A stretch of 36,185 nt of DNA from Verrucomicrobiota bacterium (GCA_003218755.1 QHOK01000030.1:1-36185); one strand, 5' to 3'. Positions 9,275 to 18,846 are shown, numbered from the stretch's first letter. Made by a program: numbers and translations. Notes: a model not told the origin generated them from the sequence alone.

Positions 9275-9369
9275 GAAGACAACAGCCTATAATTCGCGTA
9301 CACCCGACGGCCTGCAAGGCTAAATCGAGCGTCTTACAACAGCACCGAAGCGAGCTACATCTGGCTAAA

Positions 9370-10251
9370 TCAGCCGGAACGCTTCTTGCGTGCGCGAACC
9401 TCCAATTGATGAGCTTTGCGCACCTGGCCAATGGAACGCAGAAGGTCGGCATAATTCGAAACAACGATCTCGTAATCTTTGGAGGGCTTTTCCTGCACCT
9501 CCTCCCAGGTTTTTAGCGAAGATTGATAAAGTTCTGCTGCTTTCGCGTAATCGCCGCGCGAATGATACACTACCGCCAGGTTGCATTTTGATTGCGCAAT
9601 GTCGGCGAGCGGAGGTGGATTCAATTTTTGGCGGATAGCCAGCGCGCGAAGATGTGTCTTCTCGGCTTCAGTGTAACGGCGTTCATTCGTATAGAAAACC
9701 GCCAGGTTGTTTAGCACTGACGCCACATCGGGGTGATCAGGCCCAAGTTGTTTCTCATAAATCTCCAATGCACGCACATAGCACGGCTCCGCCGCCTTTT
9801 GCCGGCCCGATTTGCGCAGAATCAGCGCAATGTTATTTAACATCGTTCCGATATCGGAATAAGGAACGTCGTCGATTTGGGTACCGGCGGCTATTGCCTT
9901 CTGATAAAAATTGATCGCCTCCTCAGATTGGCCGAGGCTATCGCACAAGGATGCCAGCCGCCGTGCCGAGCGATAGATGGCACGGTGGTCGGGTGGTTTT
10001 CCTTTTTCGAGGATTGCATGCGCCTTCACTAGGTTTGCCTCGGCCGCGGTGTAATCTCCCTTTTGTTCGAGTAGCTGGCCTAGCTTCTCGAAGCTGGTGG
10101 CAAGTGGAGTCTCGTTCCCCTTGAAAGCGCGTTTGGCGATTTCAAGGGCAGTTTCGGCAACGCGAATCGCCTCAGGCAAACGATTTGTGGCACGCAGAGT
10201 GTCAAGTTTGTCGTTGAGGATGGTCCAAAGCCTTTCTTCCCCCTTCATCAC
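9370..10251 (-). CDS. Tetratricopeptide repeat protein (kinesin light chain-like TPRs)
   Basis: Repeats such as [55 protein letters not shown]. Confidence 0.88.
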   Translation of the reverse strand: MMKGEERLWTILNDKLDTLRATNRLPEAIRVAETALEIAKRAFKGNETPLATSFEKLGQLLEQKGDYTAAEANLVKAHAILEKGKPPDHRAIYRSARRLASLCDSLGQSEEAINFYQKAIAAGTQIDDVPYSDIGTMLNNIALILRKSGRQKAAEPCYVRALEIYEKQLGPDHPDVASVLNNLAVFYTNERRYTEAEKTHLRALAIRQKLNPPPLADIAQSKCNLAVVYHSRGDYAKAAELYQSSLKTWEEVQEKPSKDYEIVVSNYADLLRSIGQVRKAHQLEVRARKKRSG

Positions 10252-10254
10252 TCA

Positions 10255-10758
10255 TCACCAGCCCTCGCTTATTTGGCTAACTAATCGGGTAGCGAGATCC
10301 TCAGTAGCCAGCGGCAAGGCTTGCCGTTCATCAGTGGTTACGTCGCTACTCACGAAGAAGCTCGTCGTTCCGACCGCTTCACTCGGTGGCGCCAGCTGTT
10401 CGCCATTTTTTCCGGTTAGCGAGTACCTTACGCCTAGTGTCAGAGCAAATTCGGTTGTGGCCAACACGTTGCCACGCACCGATCGAGCAGGCAGGCGGAC
10501 GATCCGAGATACCTCACCATTCAAAGTAGCGTCCGCATTGTCCCCGCCGGCAATCTGAAACGTTCCATCCTGTTGCAACTGCTTGATTACAGTATCGGTG
10601 ATCAAAACTTCGATGCGTGGGACGAGAGTACGATTTTTAAAAGTCGGGACTGAGATGGTGTGAACGTCACGCAGATAATATGGCTTTACCGGCCCGATGT
10701 GATAGCCAAGGCAACCACTCAAGACGAGGCAGAATACTGTCGCGAGTGAGGCTTTCAA
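10255..10758 (-). CDS. LptE-like LPS-assembly lipoprotein
   Basis: Lipobox VLSGCLGY; HTISVPTFKNRTLVPRIEVLITDTVIKQLQQDGTFQI...ADATLNGEVSRI; 4-nt overlap with the upstream BamD-like gene. Confidence 0.75.
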   Translation of the reverse strand: MKASLATVFCLVLSGCLGYHIGPVKPYYLRDVHTISVPTFKNRTLVPRIEVLITDTVIKQLQQDGTFQIAGGDNADATLNGEVSRIVRLPARSVRGNVLATTEFALTLGVRYSLTGKNGEQLAPPSEAVGTTSFFVSSDVTTDERQALPLATEDLATRLVSQISEGW

Positions 10759-12011
10759 GGCGCCGGAGAGGCGGGCGCTTCGGGAGAGGCCGAGGCGCCG
10801 GCAGCGGGAGACGTATCCGAACTTGTACTCGTGCCCGGCAGAGGCAGCAGCGGTTCAGGCGCAGTGGTAGTATCGGGCGCAAGCGAAGCCGGCGGTGGAA
10901 GCGAAGAATCAGTCTCCGGTGCAGGTAATGGCGCTTCGTTATTTGCCGCACCTGGCTTTGCGGACCCGGTTCCGGCAGTCCGTGCTCCATGCGCTTCGCC
11001 CTTTTTCTTGCCAGTTTGTGCGACGGGCAAAGCCGGCTGAAGCGCAGCATCCCCGAACTTTGCGCGTAACTGATCAATCCGTTTCTTGGCCTCATTGCTT
11101 TCCTCTGATCCTGGTTGCTGACGAATGACCTCGTTGTAGTAGATGACGGCAGCGCGATAATATTTTTGTTTATCGTAAAATTTCGCGACTTTGTACGAGT
11201 TGGCCGTTTGCTTGTGCTCGAGAATGTCGAGGTTAGCACGCGCCTGCGCTGCTTTCTCGCTCTTCGGATAGTGGAAGAGGAAATCCTGGAACGCAGTTTT
11301 GGCGTTGGCTGCGGCAGCGGCGTCCTTTGTCCCGGTTTGGGCCGCGGTGAACCAGATGTAACCGATTTGATATTGCGCATCCACTGCCAGCGGTTCATTG
11401 GGGAACTTGTCCACCACCGCCTGGTACGCCTGCAGGGCCGCATCGTTCGCGCCCTGTTTCTCACGCGCAAGACCAATATCGAACTGCGCCCGGGCTGTGT
11501 ATCTTCCATACGGCGCGGTGCGAACAACGTTGGCGAAAATAGTCACCGCGCGATCTAATGCCGATGCAAGTGGAATGCCGAGAACCCTCAGTTTTTTCCC
11601 GTTAAGATAAATTTCGCCGACGCGAAACTGCCCCTCGATCGATTCGTCGAAATGCGGACTGCTGGGATATCTTTCCACCAACTGGAGAAATGAATTGGAT
11701 GCCGGTGTGTAGAGGTGGAGCTGTTCCTGCAATTGAGCGCTGCGATAAAGCGCACTGGGCGCCAGCTTATCTTTGGGATGGCGTCTAACGAGACTTTTGT
11801 ATGCTCCGATCGCGCGTTTGATGTTGCCTTCTTTTTCGGCAGTCTGTCCGATCTGAAACAGCTCCGCAGCGTTCCCACTTATTTCTTCTTCGCCGGGCGC
11901 TACGTACCGCGGTTTTTCACCCGGTTTGAAGATTACAGAGGCCTTGCCCGGTTCGGGCAAAAAGAATACTACAACGGCGACAACCAAAAAGGCGCGAATA
12001 ACGAATTGCAT
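10755..12011 (-). CDS. BamD/YbgF-like TPR outer-membrane assembly protein with Pro/Ala-rich C-terminus
   Basis: Signal peptide, AAELFQIGQTAEKEGNIKRAIGAYKSLVRRHPKDKLAPSALYRSAQLQ..., low-complexity PAPETDSSLPPPASLAPDTT tail. Confidence 0.8.
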   Translation of the reverse strand: MQFVIRAFLVVAVVVFFLPEPGKASVIFKPGEKPRYVAPGEEEISGNAAELFQIGQTAEKEGNIKRAIGAYKSLVRRHPKDKLAPSALYRSAQLQEQLHLYTPASNSFLQLVERYPSSPHFDESIEGQFRVGEIYLNGKKLRVLGIPLASALDRAVTIFANVVRTAPYGRYTARAQFDIGLAREKQGANDAALQAYQAVVDKFPNEPLAVDAQYQIGYIWFTAAQTGTKDAAAAANAKTAFQDFLFHYPKSEKAAQARANLDILEHKQTANSYKVAKFYDKQKYYRAAVIYYNEVIRQQPGSEESNEAKKRIDQLRAKFGDAALQPALPVAQTGKKKGEAHGARTAGTGSAKPGAANNEAPLPAPETDSSLPPPASLAPDTTTAPEPLLPLPGTSTSSDTSPAAGASASPEAPASPAP

Positions 12012-12156
12012 TCGGGTGGGGCAGCGTAGTTAAGTTATCTGGCCAGTCAAGTTTCAGCAGCCGCCACCACGCAGCTGGCGTACCCGCGTAATCATCACAG
12101 ATTCTAGCGTGAAAACTTTTCCTAGCGGACAAAACTGACTAATTTTCTGACTTCCT

Positions 12157-13035
12157 TTGAATCTGGCTGATCAGCAAAAAATTCGCATCGGCTCGTGCGC
12201 ATGGAGCTTCCAAGACTGGCGTGGTGTTTTTTATCCGCCGGATCTACCGGAGTCGCGCTGGCTGGAATTTTACGCCAACTATTTCCCAGCAATTGAAGTG
12301 GACTCTACGTTTCATGCTACTCCGGCGGAAGATAACGTCCATCGTTGGGTCGAAATGACTCCCGCTGCTTTTCGGTTCACCTGCAAGCTTCCTCGCCAGA
12401 TCACCCACGCCTGCCGGCTGCGTAACTGTGAAGCGGAATTAAGCTCGTTTCTTCGCGCCATCGAGCCACTCGGACCAAAGCTTCACGTTATCCTCATCCA
12501 ACTCCCACCTTCCTTAGCGCCAAGGGACGGCAAACCGGCGCTGCGAAAATTTCTCGCACAACTGCCGCGAGATTTCCGTTTTGCGATTGAATTTCGTCAT
12601 GCCGGCTGGCATCGGCCACAGTTTATTCGGCTGTTGGAAAAGTATCGCATTTGCTGGGTGTGGGCCGATACCACTCCGCTCAACGAACGAAATCTTGCCC
12701 CGTTTGAATTTCTGCCGTGCACTACCGATTTCCTGTATTTACGTTTGCTCGGCGACTACGCAACGAAATACGACGTTGATGGTGGGCACGTCCATCGTTA
12801 CAAAAAGTTGCTCTGGAAACGTGAAGCCTCCTTGGAGAGCTGGTCCCTTAAGATCGAGCGGCATTTTCCAGACGTGCGTAATGTCTGGGCATTTGCCAGC
12901 AACCACTTCGAAGGATTCGCACCTGAAACCTGCCAACGTCTCGCCCAACGTCTGGGCTTCATATTACCCCTGCCTTCGGAAACAGAACAGGCGTTTTCGA
13001 CAGAGAGACGATCACAACTAGATCTTCAGCTATAG
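12157..13035 (+). CDS. DUF72 (YecE-like) protein
   Basis: IRIGSCAWSFQDWRGVFYPPDLPESRWLEFYANYFPAIEVDSTFHATP..., FRFAIEFRHAGWH, YLRLLGD; TTG start in track. Confidence 0.9.
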   Translation: MNLADQQKIRIGSCAWSFQDWRGVFYPPDLPESRWLEFYANYFPAIEVDSTFHATPAEDNVHRWVEMTPAAFRFTCKLPRQITHACRLRNCEAELSSFLRAIEPLGPKLHVILIQLPPSLAPRDGKPALRKFLAQLPRDFRFAIEFRHAGWHRPQFIRLLEKYRICWVWADTTPLNERNLAPFEFLPCTTDFLYLRLLGDYATKYDVDGGHVHRYKKLLWKREASLESWSLKIERHFPDVRNVWAFASNHFEGFAPETCQRLAQRLGFILPLPSETEQAFSTERRSQLDLQL

Positions 13036-13105
13036 AGGTAATAGCAGCTGCGTTTGACAGCGCGCTGAGCTGTCCCCGAAAGACATTCGGTCAGCCGCAG
13101 CGTCC

Positions 13106-13933
13106 CTACCATGCATGCAGGGCACGTTTGTGTTTTTCGAAAATGCAGACCTTGCGAATTCCAAAACTCGCCATCCTGTGCGCGAGACACGGAAAATTGT
13201 CGCCAAGTTGCACGTGTGAGTGCGCGTCGGAGGCAGTGGTGAAAGGGATCCCCTTCTTCATTGCCAGGACAATGATCGGATCCCCTGGGTAACCTTCGTT
13301 CACCGGCTTGCGCAGTCCGGCGGTGGAAAGCTCAATCGCGAGGTTCTGCGCGCGAATAAAATCAAGTGTTTCGTTGACCAAACAGCCGATCTCTGCACTA
13401 GGCCGATGACCATGGATTTTGATGAGATCGAGGTGGGCAAGGCAATCGATCAGCCCCGTTGTTGCTATTTCGCGGACACGGCGAAAGTAATCAGCGTAAA
13501 TCACGTCGATATTGCGGCCTTCGAATTGCGAGGCGCCGTCCGGCACGCTGTCGAACATCTGATCGGCCTGATCGAGGAAATGAATCGACCCCAAGACAAA
13601 ATCGAGCCTGTCCCAATGCTTCTCAATCCAGTTTCGGCCGGCTGCCGAGTGAATGGGATCGTTATCGAGCTCGATGCCGGCGCGGATTCGCAAATCGGGA
13701 TTTCTTTCCCGTAAATGATCGATTTCATCGAAGTCGATTCCGGCATGATAACGATCGTGATCAGTAAAAGCGATGTCGGTTAACCCTAATCTGCGCGCTG
13801 AATTCACCCAGGGCTGGAGTAATGTCTGAGTGTACCGTTGCACCCGATGTCCCTGCGGATGCGTGTGGTAGTCGGAAAAGAGCTGACGGTTTGTAGTTGA
13901 GAGTTGAGTGATCGGCACGATTCGATCTATCAA
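13106..13933 (-). CDS. PHP-domain phosphoesterase (histidinol-phosphatase-like)
   Basis: LFSDYHTHPQGH, LTDIAFTDHDRYHAGIDF, DCLAHLDLIKIHGHRP, TASDAHSHVQLGDNF. Start codon uncertain: only TTG/GTG candidates, within a heptamer tract. Confidence 0.85.
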   Translation of the reverse strand: MIDRIVPITQLSTTNRQLFSDYHTHPQGHRVQRYTQTLLQPWVNSARRLGLTDIAFTDHDRYHAGIDFDEIDHLRERNPDLRIRAGIELDNDPIHSAAGRNWIEKHWDRLDFVLGSIHFLDQADQMFDSVPDGASQFEGRNIDVIYADYFRRVREIATTGLIDCLAHLDLIKIHGHRPSAEIGCLVNETLDFIRAQNLAIELSTAGLRKPVNEGYPGDPIIVLAMKKGIPFTTASDAHSHVQLGDNFPCLAHRMASFGIRKVCIFEKHKRALHAW

Positions 13934-13958
13934 CTCTCAGCTATTGACTATCAACTAT
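13889..13958. repeat. Degenerate heptanucleotide tract with inverted symmetry
   Basis: gtttgta gttgaga gttgagt gatcggc acgattc gatctat caactct cagctat tgactat caactat. Confidence 0.7.
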
Positions 13959-13959
13959 C

Positions 13960-14493
13960 TCAAGGCACAGCGAGGAATTTTTGCCTGATCCGCAACTCCG
14001 GGTATTGAGGAAAGAAAACTTCGGCGATAAAGACCTTGTTTGGTGTAAGCTCGCGCGTCGCGATTGTTTCGTTGTACTCGACCCGCTCTTGAGGATTGAC
14101 TAAAATCGTGGCGGGTTTTTCGGTGATAGCGTGATTGTCGGACCACTTTGCCAGCATGTCTCCCGTGGAATCCATCAGATAAATTTCGATCCGCTGGTTC
14201 GTCGGAAAGTCGAGCGCGACGGGACGCTTGGACAAATTTGCCAGCGTCACTTTCACTCCAAGCTGACGCACCTCAGAGAGCTTTACCGTCTGCGGCGTGA
14301 TTTGGAGATCGAGAGCGAGCCCACGCAGCCTTGGGTCTTTGTAATGCGGGACTACCTCGGGCGAAAATGGATGAAGAATCCGGCTTAACCAACCGCGTCT
14401 CCGCGCCGGAGTGGACGTCGGCGCGGTATCCTGGCCAAAGATGCCTTCGGCCATAAAAAGCATCAAAAGAAGGAAAATGATGTGGCGCTTCAT
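13960..14493 (-). CDS. Secreted protein, possible BsuPI/proteinase-inhibitor-like fold
   Basis: Signal peptide MKRHIIFLLLMLFMAEGIFGQD; LRGLALDLQITPQTVKLSEVRQLGVKVTLANLSKRPVALDFPTNQRIEIYLMDSTGDMLAKWSD. The longer 14727 start is unlikely. Confidence 0.7.
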   Translation of the reverse strand: MKRHIIFLLLMLFMAEGIFGQDTAPTSTPARRRGWLSRILHPFSPEVVPHYKDPRLRGLALDLQITPQTVKLSEVRQLGVKVTLANLSKRPVALDFPTNQRIEIYLMDSTGDMLAKWSDNHAITEKPATILVNPQERVEYNETIATRELTPNKVFIAEVFFPQYPELRIRQKFLAVP

Positions 14494-14560
14494 GAGCAGG
14501 CTAAACAGCTCGAAAGTTTTCGGGGTTGCAAAATTCGTGTCAAACCCTTTATCAATCGGC

Positions 14561-15037
14561 ATGAAAACTCTCTGTGTATTCGCGTTTTGCCTAGTTTTCG
14601 CGCTGGCCGAGGGCGTCGCGAAACAACGACATTGCACGTTCCGGGTGCACGCACAAGCGAACCCTCGGGACACTGAAGTATTCGCAACATCAGTTCGCGC
14701 CCAGATCTCTGGAAAAGATGTGGCCATCGAGAAGATGCCGTGGATTTCGGAGCAAGATGTCCTGGCGTTTTCTTCTTATCAAGCCCAGAACGGAACTTAT
14801 GGCGCGCTGATTCAACTCGACGAGCACGGACGCGTGGTGCTCGACACGTTGAGCGTTGAGCGCCGCGGCAGTTTCCTTTTTGTGTTCATTAATGGACGGC
14901 TGATCACAGAACTTGAGGTCGACAGGCGCGTCTCAGACGGAAAGATTTATATCCCTTCGGGATTGACCGCAGCGGACATTGACTTAATGAAAAAGGACTG
15001 GCGCTTAATCGGTCAACCAAAACGTCAATCGCGTTAA
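14561..15037 (+). CDS. Secreted hypothetical protein
   Basis: In-frame ATG at 14561 gives signal peptide MKTLCVFAFCLVFALAEGVA; the 14411 start would overlap the divergent gene. Confidence 0.7.
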   Translation: MKTLCVFAFCLVFALAEGVAKQRHCTFRVHAQANPRDTEVFATSVRAQISGKDVAIEKMPWISEQDVLAFSSYQAQNGTYGALIQLDEHGRVVLDTLSVERRGSFLFVFINGRLITELEVDRRVSDGKIYIPSGLTAADIDLMKKDWRLIGQPKRQSR

Positions 15038-15043
15038 TCGACC

Positions 15044-16087
15044 ATGCGATTATTCGCTGCCCCAATCGTTATCGCTGTTTTCTGGTCAATTTCGACGCCG
15101 TCTCAGGCCGCCCAAAACCAAGCCCTCGATCTGGTTCTGCCGACGGACAATGACGCTCTGTTCTCGGGTGACGGCGCCGCGTTTTACCAGTACGTCGAGC
15201 GCGATTACAAGGGCGTGAAATCGAAGCCATGGGAGGGCGGCCAATACGGCTTTGTCCGCGATCCCACCGACACAGCAGGTGGCGTGGTTTACACTCGCTT
15301 CCACGAAGGAATTGATATTCGTCCCTTACACCGCGATGCAAACGGCGACCCGCTCGATCAAGTGCGCGCCATTGCCGATGGGAAGGTCGTGCACGCCAAT
15401 CTTGTGCCCGGTTACTCCAATTATGGGAAATACATCGTGATCGAACACCGCTGGGACGGCTCGAGCTACTACAGTCTGTACGGGCATCTGAGTTCCATCG
15501 CCGTGCACCCCGGCGATATGGTCAAACGCGGCCAGCCCATCGCCACGATGGGTTATACCGGAGTCGGAATAAACCGGGAGCGCGCGCATCTCCATTTGGA
15601 GTTGGATCTGATGTTCAGCCATCAGTTCGAAGCGTGGCATAACGCATTCTTCAGGAACGATCCCAATCACAACGGCATTTACAACGGCTTGAATCTCGCC
15701 GGGCTCGATGTCGCGCGCCTCTACCTTGCGCTCCGCAAAAATCCGTCACTCAGGGTTCCCGAATTTCTTCATGATGAAGAGACGTTCTATAAGGTGACCT
15801 TGCCTAAATCGCGGCACCTCGACTTGCCAAGGCTCTATCCCTGGATGCTCGCGGCAGGGAAACGAAACGAGAAATCTTCATGGGAAGTTTCTTTCGCGGG
15901 TTCCGGCGTACCTCTGAAAATTGAACCCAGCGACAGGCACGTGATGCAGCCCGAGCTAAGCTATGTTAAGAAAAGCTCGATCGATTATTCCTATTTGACC
16001 CGCGACGTAGTCTCTGGCCGCGAAGGAAGCGCGGACCTCACGAACTATGGCAGGCAGCTGATGCGGCTTCTGATTTATCCCGACTGA
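15044..16087 (+). CDS. M23 family metallopeptidase
   Basis: Signal peptide; FHEGIDIRP, GYSNYGKYIVIEHRWDGSSYYSLYGHLSSIAVHPGDMVKRGQPIATMGYTG, RAHLHLELDL. Confidence 0.9.
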   Translation: MRLFAAPIVIAVFWSISTPSQAAQNQALDLVLPTDNDALFSGDGAAFYQYVERDYKGVKSKPWEGGQYGFVRDPTDTAGGVVYTRFHEGIDIRPLHRDANGDPLDQVRAIADGKVVHANLVPGYSNYGKYIVIEHRWDGSSYYSLYGHLSSIAVHPGDMVKRGQPIATMGYTGVGINRERAHLHLELDLMFSHQFEAWHNAFFRNDPNHNGIYNGLNLAGLDVARLYLALRKNPSLRVPEFLHDEETFYKVTLPKSRHLDLPRLYPWMLAAGKRNEKSSWEVSFAGSGVPLKIEPSDRHVMQPELSYVKKSSIDYSYLTRDVVSGREGSADLTNYGRQLMRLLIYPD

Positions 16088-16103
16088 CATTTGCGTCGTT
16101 TCA

Positions 16104-16586
16104 TCAGCACGATGTCGGCGTGCCTTGCGCAAGCTCGACCCCATGCGGGATTGCGCCTTGCACAAAGCCGAGACATTCCACAGCGCCACTCGGCTTCCCA
16201 GGAAGCGCAATCACCAAAGCATGATCGACAATCGCGGCCAAACTACGCGACAAAATTGCGTTTGGCGTGATCTTCATCGATTCGCCGCGCATCATTTCTC
16301 CGAACCCCGGCAGCTCGACGCGCATGATCCCGCGGATTGCTTCCGGGGTAACATCGCGCGACGCAATTCCCGTGCCGCCAGTCGTCAGGATCAAACCGCA
16401 GCCTTGTTTGGAAAACGAACGGATCGCTTCCTGAATCCGGGTTGCGTCATCCGGCACAATCGCGTCCGCGAGAACCTGCCAGCCCGCTTTTTGCGCCGCG
16501 TCTTTCAACGCGGGTCCGCCGAGATCTTTGTAATCACCCGCGCTGGCGCGATCCGAGATGGTGATGATGCCAACGGTAATTTGCAT
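16104..16586 (-). CDS. mogA/moaB: Molybdenum cofactor biosynthesis protein, MogA/MoaB family
   Basis: VGIITISDRASAGDYKDLGGPAL, LILTTGGTGIASRDVTPEA, LPGKPSGAVECL. Confidence 0.92.
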   Translation of the reverse strand: MQITVGIITISDRASAGDYKDLGGPALKDAAQKAGWQVLADAIVPDDATRIQEAIRSFSKQGCGLILTTGGTGIASRDVTPEAIRGIMRVELPGFGEMMRGESMKITPNAILSRSLAAIVDHALVIALPGKPSGAVECLGFVQGAIPHGVELAQGTPTSC

Positions 16587-16614
16587 GCTTAACGATCGGC
16601 GCTCGTAAAAGCGC

Positions 16615-16725
16615 TGTCATCCTGAGCGCAAGCGAAGGACCTCGCACAAGCCGGACGCTGCTTAGCTTGTGTGCTGCAAACTGAAAAGGCGTGGTCCCTC
16701 GCCCTCTTCCCGGCTCGGGATGACA
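16615..16725. repeat. Dispersed inverted-repeat element, copy A
   Basis: Left end tgtcatcctgagcgcaagcgaagg; right end cccggctcgggatgaca. Confidence 0.65.
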
Positions 16726-16742
16726 ATGAAAAAGGGTCGCGC

Positions 16743-17216
16743 TTAGACATGATGCTTGGTTTTGCTCACCAAACGCACATCGTAAATCTGCATCTCTTTA
16801 TCTACTGCTTTGCACATGTCATAAATCGTGAGCAACGCGACGGTTGCGCCAACGAGCGCTTCCATTTCGACTCCGGTCTGCGCAACTGTCTGCGCGGTGC
16901 ACTTCACCTCTGCGCCCTCGTTGGAAGTGGCAATGTCGACCTTAACTACACCCAGCGGCAGAGTGTGACAAAGCGGAATTAGCTGCGCCGTTTGCTTCGC
17001 AGCTTGGATACCGGCAATCCGCGCAGTTGCGAAGACATTCCCCTTGGCGATTTGATTTTTTGAAATCAGATCGAGCGTCTGGCGTTCGAGTCGAATCTTG
17101 CCGGTGGCAACAGCTTTACGCTCACTCATTACCTTGGCTGAGACGTCAACCATCTGCGCGCGACCATCGGAACTGATGTGGGTAAGTCGTTTCGTCTTTC
17201 GTGTTCCAACTGTCAT
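16743..17216 (-). CDS. moaC: Cyclic pyranopterin monophosphate synthase MoaC
   Basis: LTHISSDGRAQMVDVSAKVMSERKAVATGKI, KGNVFATARIAGIQAAKQTAQLIPLCHTLPL, GVEMEALVGATVALLTIYDMCKAVDK. Start placed at ATG 17216; the longer 17279 start reads into a repeat. Confidence 0.93.
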   Translation of the reverse strand: MTVGTRKTKRLTHISSDGRAQMVDVSAKVMSERKAVATGKIRLERQTLDLISKNQIAKGNVFATARIAGIQAAKQTAQLIPLCHTLPLGVVKVDIATSNEGAEVKCTAQTVAQTGVEMEALVGATVALLTIYDMCKAVDKEMQIYDVRLVSKTKHHV

Positions 17217-17285
17217 TCCGAGCGAAGCCGAGGAATCTCTAATTTCAGTTTCAAGAGATGTCTCGACTTCGCTCGACATGACATG
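17211..17285. repeat. Dispersed inverted-repeat element, copy B
   Basis: tgtcattccgagcgaagccgaggaatctct ... aagagatgtctcgacttcgctcgacatgaca; arms are near-complementary. Confidence 0.85.
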
Positions 17286-17291
17286 AACAGG

Positions 17292-18293
17292 TCAGCCGCC
17301 AATCGCGATCATCTTGCGGTTTGGTTGGTAACTGTTTCGGAAATCGTGCTCCCGGGGTTTTCGATCGACCACATCGAGAAAGAATTGCCTAAGCTCCGCA
17401 TCACTTGCGCCCGCTCGAAGTGGTCTCATGATGTCGAACTCCAGATAGCTTCCGAGACACGGACGCAACTTCCCGTCGCACGTGAGACGGAGCTTGTTGC
17501 AGCTTTCGCAGAAATGCAGATTGGTCATCGCCCCGATAAACCCAATGCGCTGTTTGCGGCCGGGAAGTTGGTAATATGTGGCCGGACCGTTCGTCCGGAA
17601 TCCCGTCTCCGGCATCAAACTCCCGTAAAACGATTCGATTGTCCGTTTCGCCTCAAGGATCGACATGAAATTGTCTTCGTCGAGAACGTCGGTCGTGCTC
17701 ACCGGCATCATCTCGATGAAACGCAAAATCAGATCGCGCGCTCCGGCGAATTCTATCAGCGGTATCAATTGGTCTTCGTTGCGGCCCCGCATCAGGACTG
17801 TATTCAGTTTGATTTGACCGAAGCCCGCGGCGATGGCCACGTCGATTCCACTAAGAACTTGTTCATGAAAATCCCGGCCGGTGATTTGTGAGTAGGTCTC
17901 TCGGTCCAGTGTATCGAGAGAAATGTTGACCGAATTCACACCGGCGTCGCGCAACGCTGCTGCCATTGTCTCGCCTGGCGTGATTTCGCGTGCAAGCAGT
18001 GTCCCGTTTGTGGAGAGACCAATGCTCTTGATGCCAGAAATTTCGGGGATTCGCCCGATGAAATTGATCACGTCACGACGCGTCAATGGTTCGCCGCCGG
18101 TGATTCGCACTTTCGAAACGCCAAGGTCCGCCGCGATGCGAATGAGCCGCAGCGTTTCCTCGAAAGTCAAAATTCCCTCGCGCGGCAACCACTCCTGCAA
18201 TTCCTGCGGCATGCAATAAGTGCAACGCTCATTGCAACGGTCGGTGATCGACACGCGCAGATAAGAAATCCGATGGCCGTAACGGTCTTGCAT
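17292..18293 (-). CDS. moaA: GTP 3',8-cyclase MoaA (radical SAM)
   Basis: CNERCTYCMPQ (CxxxCxxC), VRITGGEPLTRRDV, C-terminal FCESCNKLRLTCDGKLRPCL, terminal GG. Confidence 0.96.
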   Translation of the reverse strand: MQDRYGHRISYLRVSITDRCNERCTYCMPQELQEWLPREGILTFEETLRLIRIAADLGVSKVRITGGEPLTRRDVINFIGRIPEISGIKSIGLSTNGTLLAREITPGETMAAALRDAGVNSVNISLDTLDRETYSQITGRDFHEQVLSGIDVAIAAGFGQIKLNTVLMRGRNEDQLIPLIEFAGARDLILRFIEMMPVSTTDVLDEDNFMSILEAKRTIESFYGSLMPETGFRTNGPATYYQLPGRKQRIGFIGAMTNLHFCESCNKLRLTCDGKLRPCLGSYLEFDIMRPLRAGASDAELRQFFLDVVDRKPREHDFRNSYQPNRKMIAIGG

Positions 18294-18380
18294 CCTCCGA
18301 TACGTTACGGAGAACGCCGTCGTGAATCAACTAGGCGCATCAATTGACTGAATGTAGCGGAGACGTATGATCGTCACGCT

Positions 18381-18797
18381 ATGCAGCGTCGAGTTTTGTC
18401 CGTCGCGCTGACATTCGGGATAGCAGTCGGGATCATGACTTTGACTAGTTGTTCAACGACAGAAGCGCGCATTTCGCAACATCCCGAAATGTATCAGCGT
18501 CTCTCGCCGAGCGACCAGGCATTGGTCAGTCAAGGACAGATTCGCCCAGGTATGACGATGGATGCCGTATGGCTGGCCTGGGGCACACCCGATCAAAGGA
18601 TTCCGGACAAGATGCGTGTTCGTCCCACCGAAACTTGGGTCTATTTGCGTTACGAAACTCCTCCTAGCTACGGCGGACCCTACTATTACGGCCCATTCGA
18701 TTGGTCATACATCCCGCCAAAGTTTGTCTACCCCTCCAAAGGGGTCACTTTCTCCAACGGCAGAGTTGTCTTCTTCCGATACCTGACGCCGCCGTAA
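18381..18797 (+). CDS. Lipoprotein, paralogue 1 of tandem pair
   Basis: Lipobox TLTSCS; ARISQHPEMYQRLSPSDQALVSQGQIRPGM...VWLAWGTPD; VTFSNGRVVFFRYL. Confidence 0.8.
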   Translation: MQRRVLSVALTFGIAVGIMTLTSCSTTEARISQHPEMYQRLSPSDQALVSQGQIRPGMTMDAVWLAWGTPDQRIPDKMRVRPTETWVYLRYETPPSYGGPYYYGPFDWSYIPPKFVYPSKGVTFSNGRVVFFRYLTPP

Positions 18798-18846
18798 CGC
18801 CGAGTTTGGCTTGCCAACTTGGTGGCAGGTATGATTTCCTCACGGC

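Noticed and set aside
8881-9516. 211-aa plus-strand ORF
   Set aside because: Out-of-frame reading of the basic repeat gene that continues through the tRNA-Leu.
10667-11527. 286-aa Arg-rich minus-strand ORF
   Set aside because: Alternate frame of the BamD-like gene; Arg/Pro-rich composition typical of out-of-frame GC-rich translation.
13889-13958. Possible CRISPR array
   Set aside because: Contiguous 7-nt steps with no spacers; not CRISPR-like. No array seen elsewhere in the window.
17178-17891. 237-aa plus-strand ORF
   Set aside because: Antisense to moaA and initiated through the hairpin repeat.
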